DNA of 64,000 nucleotides. Source: Unio delphinus (taxonomy: Eukaryota > Mollusca > Bivalvia > Unionida > Unionidae). The position numbers were made by a program, and so were the translations under genes. Below the pieces are notes generated by a model. The model had not been told where the DNA came from. It searched no databases and worked only from the letters and a program-made list of their open reading frames with translations. How positions within the stretch are numbered: position 1 is the stretch's first letter; each line of letters starts with the position of its first letter. Positions 1 through 55,686 of this stretch are shown in pieces. Where the stretch lies: assembly GCA_029339505.1 (NCBI GenBank), contig JAQISU010000033.1, positions 6,062,001 to 6,126,000 on the forward strand, in the 5' to 3' direction.

Positions 1-949
1 CTGCTCAAAAACTTTATTTTTAACTAACAAAAACTCTCCCAAAGACTCACTTTCAATGCTTTTGCTGACTGCTATTATAGCTTTCTTATCTGCTCCATGA
101 AGCTGAATTACAGTTTAAAGTCCTTCAATGTCATAGTCACCCTGTTCATTTTTGCCAAGAATGCGAGTCCTATAAGGCCAACTTGTTGGGAACTTGATGC
201 AACATGTATTTTCTTGAGGAAATTGCAATTTTATTTGTGTTCTAAGCATTCAATGAAATCTTTTATACTTGCTTCAAATTTTGATTTTGTAGAACTTACA
301 AAATAAACTGTTCTCATTATACATGCAACTGTATTAGATTTTTCATATTCTTTCCTTAAAACATTGGAGGCAGCAGCTTTGAAATTGGATTGGAGTCGAT
401 TCGTCTTTAATGCCTGATTATAATCATTTGATTTGGCCATGTTGTGTAAGAGTTTACATCCTAAAAATCAAACAGCTGATTTCTGATGTAAAAGGGTCAG
501 TTTTCTCCACAACTATTGCAAATATCACAGAACATACTTACTGTCTTGGAGTTGCATTTTAACTATATGTATTCTGACTACGAAGAATTCTGAAAATTTC
601 TTGCATACTTTCATTTCTTTTTGGTGGTACACCTAACTTGGGCATCTGACATTACTGTTGAAATGCCATCCTATTTCATGCAAAATATTCATTCTCCCAT
701 TCACATTCCATATTCCCACTGTTACTATATTGAAGTCTACTTTCCACCAGCATTATCTTGACATTGAAAATAATCATTAATTTTATATCCTGCCATGGTT
801 GATTTCACTTTCCATAAATGGACCAAAGCTTGCACATATGAAGGAAAAGGTATCAATTGCTGTTTTGGTTATAAATAATGGGATTTCCAAGTATCAATTT
901 GTATTAACGTACATCGGGAGACTTTGTTTTTTTGTTGTTGGGTTTAATG
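1..949. other. Flanking DNA downstream of the USP8-like gene, with a possible decayed coding fragment
   Basis: No intact gene is seen. On the minus strand, positions 440-231 are open for 69 codons. After the stop, a shifted frame continues with protein-like composition (residues such as PTSWPYRTRILGKNEQGDYD) toward position 60. This looks like an old, frameshifted coding remnant, perhaps of a mobile element. The family is not recognised and the call is weak. Confidence 0.25.
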
Positions 950-1180
950 CTATTTTTTAGCACACGATAGGCTATACATGGCGGCCAGTATTATTGGTGG
1001 AGGAAGACCCCAGAAAAAAAACCAGGAAAGAACCACCGACCCACGAGAAGCTACTGGCAAGCTCTCTCACATAACTACATTAGCCGAATCTTAGACTCGA
1101 ACCCACGCAGACAGAGGTGAGATGGCAGTGATCCATAACAGAGTGCTTTAGACCACTTGGCCACTCGGGGCCCCGAGGTA
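950..1180 (-). mobile_element. tRNA-derived SINE copy
   Basis: Read on the minus strand, the head resembles a tRNA: an A-box-like TGGCCAAGTGG near 1155-1165 and a B-box-like GGGTTCGAGTC near 1095-1105. The body runs to about 950 and contains the CACGAGAAGCTACTGGC segment. A clear second copy lies at 36235-36445 and an older one at 8535-8740. Repeated presence plus pol III box-like motifs support a SINE rather than a functional tRNA gene, because no clover-leaf with an acceptor stem can be formed. Confidence 0.6.
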
Positions 1181-1495
1181 GACTTTGTAATAGAAAGTTC
1201 TGGAGAAGAAAAATCCTTACATTTGAATTTATTTTTAGATCCCTATTCAATTTATTGAAAGAGAACTAACATTTTTACCATGCCACAGAGTAAGTATTTA
1301 TCATCATGATATTGAACTAATTTGTGGAAGTTCTTGTTGATAGCCACCTTCTAGTGAGTCAATTTATATAAATTTGGCACAAATCACACAATCATGTGGC
1401 CTGGGAGCAATCTATGGAGTTTGTATTCAGTGTATGAAAAATGAAGGCTATGGGTGTTTTCTTGTGTGTATAATCTACATTCCATATTTACTATC

Positions 1496-2395
1496 ATCTA
1501 GTATTAAACAGGCTGTATCAACCCAATGATTTCACCTAGTATTTAACAGGCTGTATCAACCCAATGATATCACCTAGTATTTAACAGGCTGTATCAACCC
1601 GATGATATCACCTAGTATTTAACAGGCTGTATCAACCCAATGATATCACCAAGTATTTAACAGGCTGTTTGAACCCAATGATATCACCTAGTATTTAACA
1701 GACTGTATCAATCCAGTGATATCACCTAGTATTTAACAGGTTGTATGAACCCAATGATATCATATAGTATTTAACAGGCTGTATCAACCAAATGATATCA
1801 CCTAGCATTTAACAGGCTGTATCAACCCAATGATATCATATAGTATTTAACAGGCTGTATCAACCAAATGATATCACCTAGCATTTAACAGGCCGTATCA
1901 ACCCAATGATATCATATAGTATTTAACAGGCTGTATCAACCAAATGATATCACCTAGCATTTAACAGGCCGTATCAACCCAATGATATCATATAGTATTT
2001 AACAGGCTGTATCAACCAAATGATATCACCTAGCATTTAACAGGCTGTATCAACCCAATGATATCATATAGTATTTAACAGGCTGTATCAACCAAATGAT
2101 ATCACCTAGCATTTAACAGGCCGTATCAACCCAATGATATCATATAGTATTTAACAGGCTGTATCAACCAAATGATATCACCTAGCATTTAACAGGCCGT
2201 ATCAACCCAATGATATCATATAGTATTTAACAGGCTGTATTAACCAAATGATATCACCTAGCATTTAACTGGCTGTATCAACCCAATGATATCATATAGT
2301 ATTTAACAGGCTGTATCAACCAAATATCACCTAGCATTTAACAGGCCGTATCAACCCAATGATATATAGTATTTAACAGGCTGTTTCAACCCAGT
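1496..2395. repeat. 38-bp satellite array with dimeric higher-order structure
   Basis: About 23 tandem copies of a 38-bp unit, of the form ATTTAACAGGCTGTATCAAC followed by CCAATGATATCACCTAGT. From about 1740 the copies alternate between two variants, one ending CATATAGT and one ending CACCTAGC. The effective period there becomes about 76 bp, a higher-order repeat. The last copies (2330-2395) are shortened. Confidence 0.95.
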
Positions 2396-2489
2396 GAATG
2401 CTTTTACTCTCTTGATAACCCAATCATGCAGTCCTAAGTTAAATTGGAGTTGGCATATAGTGGTTAACAAAACAAGGTTGTTTTGGAAA

Positions 2490-2700
2490 AATAATTGCTT
2501 CAAAGTTTATGTAATCTGCACAGAATAGAGTAGTTTATACAACAGAACAGAGCATTTATAAAACAGAATATAGTTATTAATACAACAGAACATAGCAGTT
2601 TATAAAACAGAATATAGTTATTAATAAACAGAACTGAGCAGTTTATAAAACAGAATATAGTTATTAATACAACAGAACATAGCAGTTTATACAATGGTCC
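2490..2700. repeat. Short tandem repeat, AACAGAAYATAG type
   Basis: Imperfect tandem copies of a segment made of AAACAGAATATAGTTATTAA and ACAACAGAACATAGCAGTTT. It occurs about two and a half times at a period near 85 bp, built from shorter related subunits. The open frame crossing it on the minus strand is a repeat artefact. Confidence 0.75.
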
Positions 2701-2924
2701 CTTTGATATTCACAAACCTGACAAGGGACCACTAGAAGTGAAGCCAAATTTTACCTGTATAAAATCTATAATAAACAACAAAATGAGGATAGACTAGATC
2801 CAGAGCTCACAGTACACAATTTAATGGCATATTGGGCTCTAAATATCTCATTGGTCTTTGAATTTGAATCAAACCACAATGTAATGGCAGATCTAAATCT
2901 ACATGGAATTATATCATGGATCTA

Positions 2925-3290
2925 ATATCTACATAAATTACATTATGGCAGAACTGGATCTACACAAATTACATAATGGCAGAACTGGATCTACATAAAT
3001 TACACAATGACAGAACTGAATCTACATAAATTACATAATGGCAGAACTGAATCTACACAAATTACACAATGGCAGAACTGGATCTACACAAATTACACAG
3101 TGGTAGAACAGGATATACACAAATTACACAAAGGCAGAACAGGTCTACACAATATTACACAATGACAAAACAGGATCTACACAAATTATTCAATGCAGAT
3201 CTGGTTCTACACAATATTACACAATGACAAAACAGGATCTACACAAATTACACAATGCAGATCTGGTTCTACACAATGACAATATGAAAT
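2925..3290. repeat. About 31-bp minisatellite
   Basis: About a dozen diverged copies of a unit like ACAAATTACACAATGGCAGA followed by ACTGGATCTAC, with copies of 28-34 bp. Divergence rises towards the right end. No coding potential is seen. Confidence 0.85.
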
Positions 3291-3294
3291 GGCA

Positions 3295-4522
3295 GTATAT
3301 ACACACTAAGCAAATCGGTGCACACTAATCTTGACTAAATATGGTAAGTGTTCTGGCAAAGGTTTCAATATCAAAACAAGAAATTGTCCTGTGGAAGATT
3401 TTCTTAAAGATTTTTTATTTGATGCATTGTATTGCATACACCATTTTTAAATGAGATCCCATTTTTGTCCACTTTTATTTCAAAATTTCTAGAAAGTAAA
3501 CAAATTTAAGTGTAGACACATGTACAAGCAGAAATTGCACAAAACAATCACTATGTCAAAACTTCTGCCTTGGTGGGCTTGATAAAAAGCAATTTAGTTT
3601 TCTCTCAGAACACATGGTTCATGCAACCTTGGAGTGTACTTCCAAAAGTTGCAAAGAAGTATTTTGTCAAATGGAAAAATCTATGTTACTTTGTTAACTA
3701 CTTGGGTGGTGCCATCTGACTTGCCAAACTTGATCTCTTTACTTGTCAATAATATTGGACAAGACATAAATTATTGATAAATTAATAAAAAAAAAAGTTA
3801 AATATTTTACTTACTTTCAATATTTTGTATAATGCTTTATAAATACAAGATGATGGTGGCAAAGTTCCATAAGATTTTTTAAAAACAAATTCAATGACAT
3901 TTGAAGAATAAAACCAGCTTGGTTAAAATTCAAGTTTTCAAGACAAACCCTCAAATTCAGTGCTTTATCACGTTGTATGAACCATGTGTATCATTTAGTA
4001 ACCTATCCAGTCTTTACAGTCTATATAGTGCAATTTAATAATGGTTGATTTGGAAGGGATATGGTGTTTGATTCCCCAACCCACTCTATAAAGTGATACA
4101 CTTTTTAAAAGTCAGCTATGTAAACAAAGTGAACTATTTCTGAAAATCAAACCCTCCAATAAAGAATTCTTGATCTGCTCATGTAAATTCAGCTCAAGTT
4201 ACATGACCTTTATGGATGAAGATAAAATACATTGTGATGAAATGTCTCAGTTAAAATGAAATTCACTGATTATAACTTACCATCTCACACATTAAGACAA
4301 TCAGATTAATAACGTAACGTTTGTTTACTTGGTCTATTATGGCACAGCAACAAAACTAGGCTATTTAGTACCAAAACAACTGAAGTGTTGTGCTCAATGA
4401 CATACCACAATATCCAATTTCAGCTGGTCCAATGGCATGATTCAAACCTGCATTCTTCTAATCAGGAGTCTGGCACTCAATCCACTGAACAATAATAGCT
4501 CCTGAACTACATAATTAGACTG

Positions 4523-4586
<64 letters not shown>

Positions 4587-5262
4587 AACAAAGCTGGTTC
4601 AAATATTTGGGATTACTCAAAGGCTATTAAGGACCAGAGAAGTATATCTCAAAGGTGGTGGCCTGATGGTTATCACACTGATCTCTGGTGCCAAAAGGTC
4701 CCATGTTTTGAACTGGGAGGGGGGGAGAAGCTGTTTTTATAAACATTTCTGTTGCATTCAGTGGTGGGTATGATGCTAAATGGTGTGCCTTCTTTTGGAT
4801 GAAGATTTTATTGAGTAGTTGTTTTTTTTTGCACAGAGTCATGCCATGTGCAGGAAAATGATTCCTCTCATTGTATTCTAAAATGAACATGTGCATTTAA
4901 CTACAAGAGGTTCATTTAACACTCCAGAGTGCACATATTCACACCTGCCCATAATATTCAAAAAAAAAATGGGGTAGTAATTTGTATGTAGTTGCAATAT
5001 GTTAAAGCCAATATACTCTAACGTCCCTTCTTTCAAATGATTTATTATATTGCTTGGCTGTTGCAGCCATCAAAGTTATACTGTATTTGAACTTGTTTTT
5101 ACAATCAATCAATGAACAAAAATGAACAGAAAATCATCGATTATGGTACAATGTAAGCACAAATCAGTATCACAGATTAAAACATGTACACTTGTCTTTA
5201 ATTGTCACAAGCATTTTGATTTACACAAATTATACAAAAAAAATAAATTACTTGTATGGTTG
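3295..5262. other. Non-coding flank with an (AT)n microsatellite at 4526-4584
   Basis: No exon, RNA gene or recognisable mobile element is seen in this stretch. The only clear structure is a pure AT dinucleotide run of about 58 bases. Short open frames here have no recognisable composition. Confidence 0.6.
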
Positions 5263-5488
5263 CTTATAACTAGAGTCCAACCCAAACAAATAGATCTGCC
5301 ATTGCATAATGTGAAGGCAGATCAGGGTCTGTGTTGTTTGTTCTACCCAATAGTCCTAACAAATTGCAAAGATTTATATCTGCCATCACCCAATACTCCT
5401 AACAAATTGCAAAGATTTATATCTGTCATCAGGTTATGTGATGGTAGATCTGGGTCAGTGTAGTCTGCATTTGAACTCTAGTTATAAG
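5263..5488. mobile_element. Small inverted-repeat element (MITE-like)
   Basis: The ends form 18-base inverted repeats differing at one base: CTTATAACTAGAGTCCAA at 5263-5280 against its complement at 5471-5488. Inside, CCTAACAAATTGCAAAGATT is present twice (near 5356 and 5398). A related internal segment recurs near 17737-17800. There is no coding capacity. The superfamily cannot be told from this copy. Confidence 0.5.
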
Positions 5489-6699
5489 TAAGTATATGCA
5501 ACATAAAAATAAAATTGAAACAATTACAAGTATAACAATTACTCTACACACATTGCAATTTTTTTAAAATTTCATGGCTGACAACAAGCCACAATTTGAA
5601 AGACATAACAATGTTCCCCATGTAAAACAACACGACTCTTGCCCTTTCTCAAATAAATCAATGTACTAGCAAATATGTAACTTTTTTCTACAAAACTACA
5701 AAAATTTATATGCTTAATATATGCAAATGATCAGTAATCACATTTTTTTATGCTCCTGCTTATGTATATAATATAACAATAAAATAACCTGTCATGCACA
5801 AACTGCAATATAAGCTGTCTACATGAACATGTAATTTGTCTACATGGTTGACTGCATGCAACTTGCCTGACAAGACTTGCATTTTGCTGCAGTATATAGG
5901 TAACTGGTCCAATGAACACAAAAGCATCTTGAAATTACTGTGATTAATATTTACTGAGATTGGGACAGAAGACTGGTGTAATTTCCATCTTTAGTAGTCG
6001 TTTACAAAAGAGTTAACATTAATTCGGCCATGAGTCTATTTGAAGTTTATGCAAGTAGAAACATTATCTTGAATGACACAATACATATAATTGAATATAT
6101 TATAACAGAATTATGTACATCATAAAAAGTAAATACATCATTCTCAATTCATAAATGTGACTGATATACATTCAGTTTGGAAAATAGCATATACACAAAA
6201 CAAAGTCAGCATATTTGAAGAAGCATATATTATGCCCTGAGAAGAGCTGTTGACATATAACCTAGCAAAGTCACATAACTTGATGGCCCCAGGCTATAGC
6301 ATGACCCAAGGACAGGAATAATACAGGAAGAAGGGAAGTATATGAATGTTATATGTTCCAGATAAGATGCAGTAGTTGACAACCAAAAACGACAACAATA
6401 AAATAAATCAATAAATGTCTTACTACATAACCCCATAACCCTTCCCTGTGACATATACCTGGGGCAACAGAGACATTGGAAGAAAGTGAAGTATGGGATC
6501 ATTATTTAAAATGAAATAAGGGATTATTAAAATATTAGAAAAAAGAAAAAGGTGTAATATATTATACTGCAAAAGAACCCAACTGAACCAGGTAAATAGT
6601 TACTGAGAACAAATGCTGGAAAAATCTTTAACTAAACTTGTCAACAGACATATATACACACACAAATGCTAGATGTCCCCATCTCCAAAGAGAAGAGTG

Positions 6700-6917
6700 G
6701 GTATAAAAACATATATGTACTTTATTGTCTTTCTCCATACTTATAAAGTATTTTCACTGGTATTCTCATGCAGATCAAGTTTCCTTCCATCCTTCATCTA
6801 GCACATTTGCCACATTAAATGCACCCTTTCTGTAAAGGCCACTTTTCTATATCTGCTTTTTTTAAGCCAATCCCTTGGGAGACATATTCACAGAGGTCAC
6901 TGGGTATGTGAATGACG
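6700..6917 (-). other. Probable 3' UTR of the USP8-like gene
   Basis: The sequence directly follows the stop codon at 6918-6920. A canonical AATAAA polyadenylation hexamer on the minus strand (TTTATT at 6721-6726) lies about 195 bases past the stop, so cleavage near 6700 is plausible. Transcript data would be needed to place the end. Confidence 0.4.
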
Positions 6918-51618
<44,701 letters not shown>

Positions 51619-51623
51619 CTACA

Positions 51624-52998
51624 ACATATCAAGTGTACAATCAGAAATAAATACATCAAATATATAATTAAAACCACTCTTATTCTTGCTATTTTATTCA
51701 AGAACTAAGTTCATAACAAGAGTAATGCAAAATTTTAACATTTGCTTTCAATGATGCTGCTGCCAGCAGTAAGCCACATTAATGTTAAAATCTTCCTAAT
51801 ACTGTAAATATGGAAATATAACTAAAGTTGAACTGTAAACATACTGTGCCAGCAGATAAGGGTCTTATGTTTAACTGATTGCCCCACAAAATACACAAAT
51901 GTGTGTGTGTGTGCATTTGTAAAACCGGCGCAATGGGGACATCAGTGTGAATACACACCAACATACCGGTTATACACCTCAAAATGGGGACGTCCCTGTT
52001 TTGTAATAGCTGCTAATATGGACTGCCATGACCTTACTGAGTGATAAAAACCTTGAAATAAGCGTATCTGAACATGTCCTCATTCGGTCGGTATTTTTTC
52101 ATAATATGCCATACACAACGATACACACGTCCTGCTCAACCTAAAACCCTGTGTGCATCAGTCAAAAAACCACGTCCCCGTTTACGCAGTAAAAATTCAC
52201 ACTGCTTTGCTGTCAGCTCCCGCACTTTGCCTCAAATTACTCATTGAAGATACTATCGAAATCTAACAGGATTGAAATGAAGTATATAAACAGACATGTA
52301 TTTATTATATATTTCTTTTTTAACACTGAGAGCAATATAGGTATAAGTGTTTATTCGTGGGTAGGCCAATGTTCATAACACTTATCACCAAATTAGACTG
52401 GGAACACAAGACAACTGAATAATATATTTCATCCAGATATTATGCGTGTTGTTTGTTAAATGAGCTAGAGATCTTAGCCGTTTATCTGTGTTTGTACATT
52501 TTATCTTTATTTAAATGTGAGCCTACATTAGAAAATATCAATATGTGTTCATTCGGATGTGAATATTTTATTTTAAATTAAGTGGGAATACTAGAAATCA
52601 TGTTATAATTTGATTGGTTTAAAAGTGTAATTTCAAACTTTTTGTTGGGTAAAATTGTACACATGTGTAATATTGATTTTAAATTTTGATTAATAAGTTG
52701 TAAAGATGGCAAATTGTGTGCTTACATTAAATTCAAATTTCTGCCTTCGTTACATTTGTTGCAAGTATTAAACAATTACTACTGCCACAAACTAACATTG
52801 TTGTCACTGTTGACAAGAAGCATAATAATGAACAGGCTAACCAAAGAATAATACCATTTCCTGCAATTAACCGCGTTATATTTAAATTCAACAAGTTAAT
52901 TTTCACACATTCATTTAAATTATGTTTGACTCAGCAGTAAATTGTCAAACATTTCTCATCCTTTCCTCCGTTTAATCAGCATTGTTTCACATTCTCTA

Positions 52999-53047
<49 letters not shown>

Positions 53048-53326
53048 GTGGAGCCTCGTTAATCCAGACACAATCGTTCCCAGTGGATATGTCCGGATTA
53101 ATGAGTTTTCTGGATAATTGAATCATGCAAATTTGTTATTTTACGATATCATCACAGCGTATATATGTACATATATATGCTAGCTTTAAATGTAATTTAC
53201 TGTATATTCAATAACGGTTGAAATATAATTAATAAATACATCTATTAATTTATTTACCATTTTGTTATTTCGCAGTTAAATGCATTATGGTAAACTAATA
53301 AAATGCAGTCTTTTGTATAAGTCGTA
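51624..53326. other. USP8-like intron up to the viral element
   Basis: No further USP8 exon is found. It contains a repeat-like stretch at 51900-52200 (ATGGGGAC, GGGGACGTCCC), a (CT)n run at 53004-53038, and at 53049-53130 a single Tigger/mariner-like end (GTGGAGCCTCGTTAATCC) with no partner seen. Confidence 0.5.
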
Positions 53327-53660
53327 TTAGCAGCAGAGAGGGTGAACCCTACAACGTTTTCAGACAAAATTTTGATTAAATCATTAAAACGATCCTTCCT
53401 ACGATCTCATTTTAACCAAAAAAAATGTCTCAGGGGTAAACCCTACAACGTTTTCAGACAAAAAATTTATTGAAATCTTAATGAGCTTTCCCTACGAAAT
53501 CTCATTTTAACTAAAAAAATGAAAACGGAGATTTTACGATTTTTTAATCAATTTTGGTCGCAACGATGTGGTCATCCACCCTCTCTGCTGCTAAAGTTTT
53601 CAGTTCTGGGTTAATAATTCTTTTACGATTTTAACCGAATATTTGATCAAGTCCTTAAGA
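53327..53660. repeat. Probable left terminal region of the Polinton-like element
   Basis: An 18-base perfect inverted repeat, TTAGCAGCAGAGAGGGTG at 53327-53344, pairs with its complement at 53577-53594. Between them lie two direct copies of about 100 bp sharing AACCCTACAACGTTTTCAGA and ATCTCATTTTAAC (53343-53434 and 53438-53522). This lies directly past the 3' end of the last capsid-region gene. Repeat-rich terminal inverted repeats are normal at Polinton ends. The exact terminus, TIR length and 6-bp target duplication cannot be fixed because the other end is outside the window. Confidence 0.5.
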
Positions 53661-53670
53661 CGAAAATCAT

Positions 53671-55038
53671 TTATGATTTCACAAACAGACTAATCGCTAA
53701 CACCTCTTCTTGTAAATCAATCAGATTATTTGACTGGTCGGTGAGTTTGAAATTAATTCTGGTTAATGAATTATTATGGCATCGCATGTAGACAGGATTA
53801 ATTGGGTTTTCAATAATTAGGAATCCTGGAGGAGCTGTTGGTGCAAACGAATAAAGAATATATCCCTGCTGAGCTTGATTTGATTGCTCTAGATTAATCT
53901 GATAGCTTCCTTCAATTACATCACATGTTAAATTGAGCGCAATCACTGAGGATATATTCACGTTGAATGGAGCGATATGCCTGCCGCCACCGTCTGGGTC
54001 ATTATTGTGTTTGAGCATTTTTATTTCCTGTGATGCTGTTTTTTTCCATGTATCATGAATTATTTTAAAACCAACATCGATTGCATCACTGAGAGATTTT
54101 TGTAGTTCTAGGATATTATATCCTGGTAGTTTGAATGTCGGAATATCCTTTACGGAGATTTTATAGTCTGTTGCAAAAATATCTCTTGTTTTAGGATTAC
54201 TTTCACCTAATACCTCTTGAATGATTTGCGCATTAAATGTTTCCATGTCATTGATGATTTTGTTACATGTTTCTACAACGCTGATAAATTCATCTTGGGT
54301 GAGTGTGCCGGATCTAAGGGATATAAACAACAACGAAATATCGCTATTCATCGCTCCGAAATTTACAGTGGGGTCATCCGGTTGAAGAATGTGGTAGATC
54401 TTCTTAGTGGGAGGATCTATCAATTCAATAAAAAAATACAATTTATCATAATCTCTATAACTCTTTATTGGATTATCAGGTTTTATTCTGTCGGTGATAT
54501 AATCAGTTTTTTGTGGTTCTGGTAAATCAACAGTTTTTCCCCCTGGTGGTAATTCAGGCCATCCTAGTACGGTTCTAATAGAACTTTGATAGATATCTAC
54601 GACGTATCCTTCTGTGTTTATCTCAATTGCGGATGATAGCGTCGGTTCATGAACTGTTATAGCGATTTTTGACTCTACTCCAGTAATCGATTTTATTCTA
54701 CGCGCGAATTCATTATTGATTTGTTCGATTTGGTATGACCCTGTTGGTATCGAAACAACTTTCCAGTCTGGGGTTCCGTCGGGTTTATTCTTATTTGCAA
54801 ACACTAAAGAATTATTGGGTTGTTGACCACCAAATGATTTTGATCTGATATTAGGCCAACTGTGATACACTCGTAGTTTTGCTAGCGCTATCTCCTTCAC
54901 TGGGACCGGAGAGGGGAAATTCACACTGAATTCTGGATTCGTTGATGTTATTGATATCATGCTTGTTTGTACTGGGTTCGTGTTCTCCACTATTCGTTGA
55001 AGTAATTCCTGCGGTGTTGTCATTGTTATTATACTCAT
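53671..55038 (-). CDS. Penton-like minor capsid protein
   Basis: 455 residues. The N-terminal region has SMISITSTNPEFSVNFPSPV, then VSIPTGSYQIEQINNEFARR and SIRTVLGWPELPPGG. This order (EFSVNFP, a tetrapeptide-rich GSYQIEQIN segment, and a LGWP motif after a short beta stretch) is what I recall for the penton-like proteins encoded in animal Polinton/adintovirus elements, which are thought to occupy the capsid vertices as single jelly-roll pentamers. The central region (210-350) is helix-rich; the C-terminus (PFNVNISSVIALNLTCDVIE onward) is beta-rich and repeats the capsid-type strand pattern. The start at 55038 is chosen because it follows the duplicated boundary described separately and gives the full conserved N-terminus. 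It is the last gene before the element's left end. The frame is intact. The penton assignment is moderately confident. Confidence 0.65.
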   Translation of the reverse strand: MSIITMTTPQELLQRIVENTNPVQTSMISITSTNPEFSVNFPSPVPVKEIALAKLRVYHSWPNIRSKSFGGQQPNNSLVFANKNKPDGTPDWKVVSIPTGSYQIEQINNEFARRIKSITGVESKIAITVHEPTLSSAIEINTEGYVVDIYQSSIRTVLGWPELPPGGKTVDLPEPQKTDYITDRIKPDNPIKSYRDYDKLYFFIELIDPPTKKIYHILQPDDPTVNFGAMNSDISLLFISLRSGTLTQDEFISVVETCNKIINDMETFNAQIIQEVLGESNPKTRDIFATDYKISVKDIPTFKLPGYNILELQKSLSDAIDVGFKIIHDTWKKTASQEIKMLKHNNDPDGGGRHIAPFNVNISSVIALNLTCDVIEGSYQINLEQSNQAQQGYILYSFAPTAPPGFLIIENPINPVYMRCHNNSLTRINFKLTDQSNNLIDLQEEVLAISLFVKS

Positions 55039-55255
55039 GATTTATTTCTAATTTTGGTATCGATGAATCATAAATACTGACCATCACTGAGAACTCACAA
55101 TCTGGTAATGTTGATATTATTGAGATCATTTTGTTTTTTGGGTTCGTGTTTTCTGATTCCATTGGTGTTGTCATTGTTATTATACTCATGTTGTTGCTCT
55201 AATTTCGATATCGCGGAATCAAAAATACTGACCATCGCTGAGAATTCACTATCTG
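54940..55255 (-). repeat. Tandem duplication across the junction of two viral genes
   Basis: About 150-165 bases spanning the end of the 171-residue gene and the start of the penton-like gene occur twice. 55081 (CCATCACTGAGAACTCAC) matches 55232 (CCATCGCTGAGAATTCAC), offset 151. GTTGTCATTGTTATTATACT also occurs at both 55014 and 55168. Each copy contains the MSIITMTTP start context in one frame and HEYNNNDNT in another. As a result, a spare 113-codon frame (55189-54851) begins like the penton gene but runs into the wrong frame. Confidence 0.85.
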
Positions 55256-55610
55256 ATATAATCGTATTATCGAGTGACGACGATATCATCAATGATAATT
55301 GCGAGTATGCGGTTGATGCAATATGAAATTGAAGTAAGTAATTCTGCAGTTTACTCTGGCTGCATGATGATATCTTTTTTGCTATCCCGGTTGATATACC
55401 CCCGATTGTAGCCACCGCAGAAGTGCAAATTGGAACTACGACCGGGGCAATCATTGTAACAGATGCTAGTATTATTCCGGCACCAGTGAGAACGCTTGAC
55501 ACCGAGTATATAATAACATCAATTGTGGTGATTCTTCGTCGGTATTTTTTTATTTTTATTTGATACTCCTCTGTGAGGGTTTTGAGTCTATTCTGAAATT
55601 CTCTGATCAT
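55095..55610 (-). CDS. Predicted membrane protein with paired hydrophobic helices
   Basis: 171 residues. The basic N-terminus (1-28, with KKYRRR) is followed by a long hydrophobic hairpin at about 33-77: IIYSVSSVLTGAGIILASVT then MIAPVVVPICTSAVATIGG, with a turn at the prolines. After this comes an amphipathic helix to 140 that includes IISDSEFSAMVSIF. I recall proteins with this layout (helix, two membrane segments, then a SDEEF-type motif) as common companions of capsid genes in animal Polinton-like elements, with unknown role. The tail from about 141 is altered by the tandem duplication. A promoter-like motif (ACGCTAG/CACTAGCG with CAATTG) lies at 55648-55672 upstream. Confidence 0.6.
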   Translation of the reverse strand: MIREFQNRLKTLTEEYQIKIKKYRRRITTIDVIIYSVSSVLTGAGIILASVTMIAPVVVPICTSAVATIGGISTGIAKKISSCSQSKLQNYLLQFHIASTAYSQLSLMISSSLDNTIISDSEFSAMVSIFDSAISKLEQQHEYNNNDNTNGIRKHEPKKQNDLNNINITRL

Positions 55611-55686
55611 AGCGACATTGAGTTGATGAAATCATTGTTATTTTAAAAACACTAGCGTTTTCAATTGTGAAATCCGAACGATTTAG

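Noticed and set aside
1081..1175. Possible tRNA gene on the minus strand
   Set aside because: Box A and B-like motifs are present but no acceptor stem or full clover-leaf; the sequence recurs with a common body, so it is a SINE.
1496..2395. CRISPR-like array
   Set aside because: Repeats are directly contiguous with no unique spacers, in eukaryotic DNA; a satellite.
6230..6502. 90-codon minus-strand frame with hydrophobic composition
   Set aside because: No family resemblance, no splice context and it lies beyond the likely USP8 polyadenylation site; probably chance in AT-rich DNA.
53049..53130. Second complete Tigger-like element beside the viral end
   Set aside because: Only one end is recognisable; no matching inverted end was found before the viral sequence.
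54851..55189. 113-codon minus-strand frame as a separate viral gene
   Set aside because: It begins in one copy of a tandem duplication and runs into the wrong frame of the next; treated as a by-product, not a gene.
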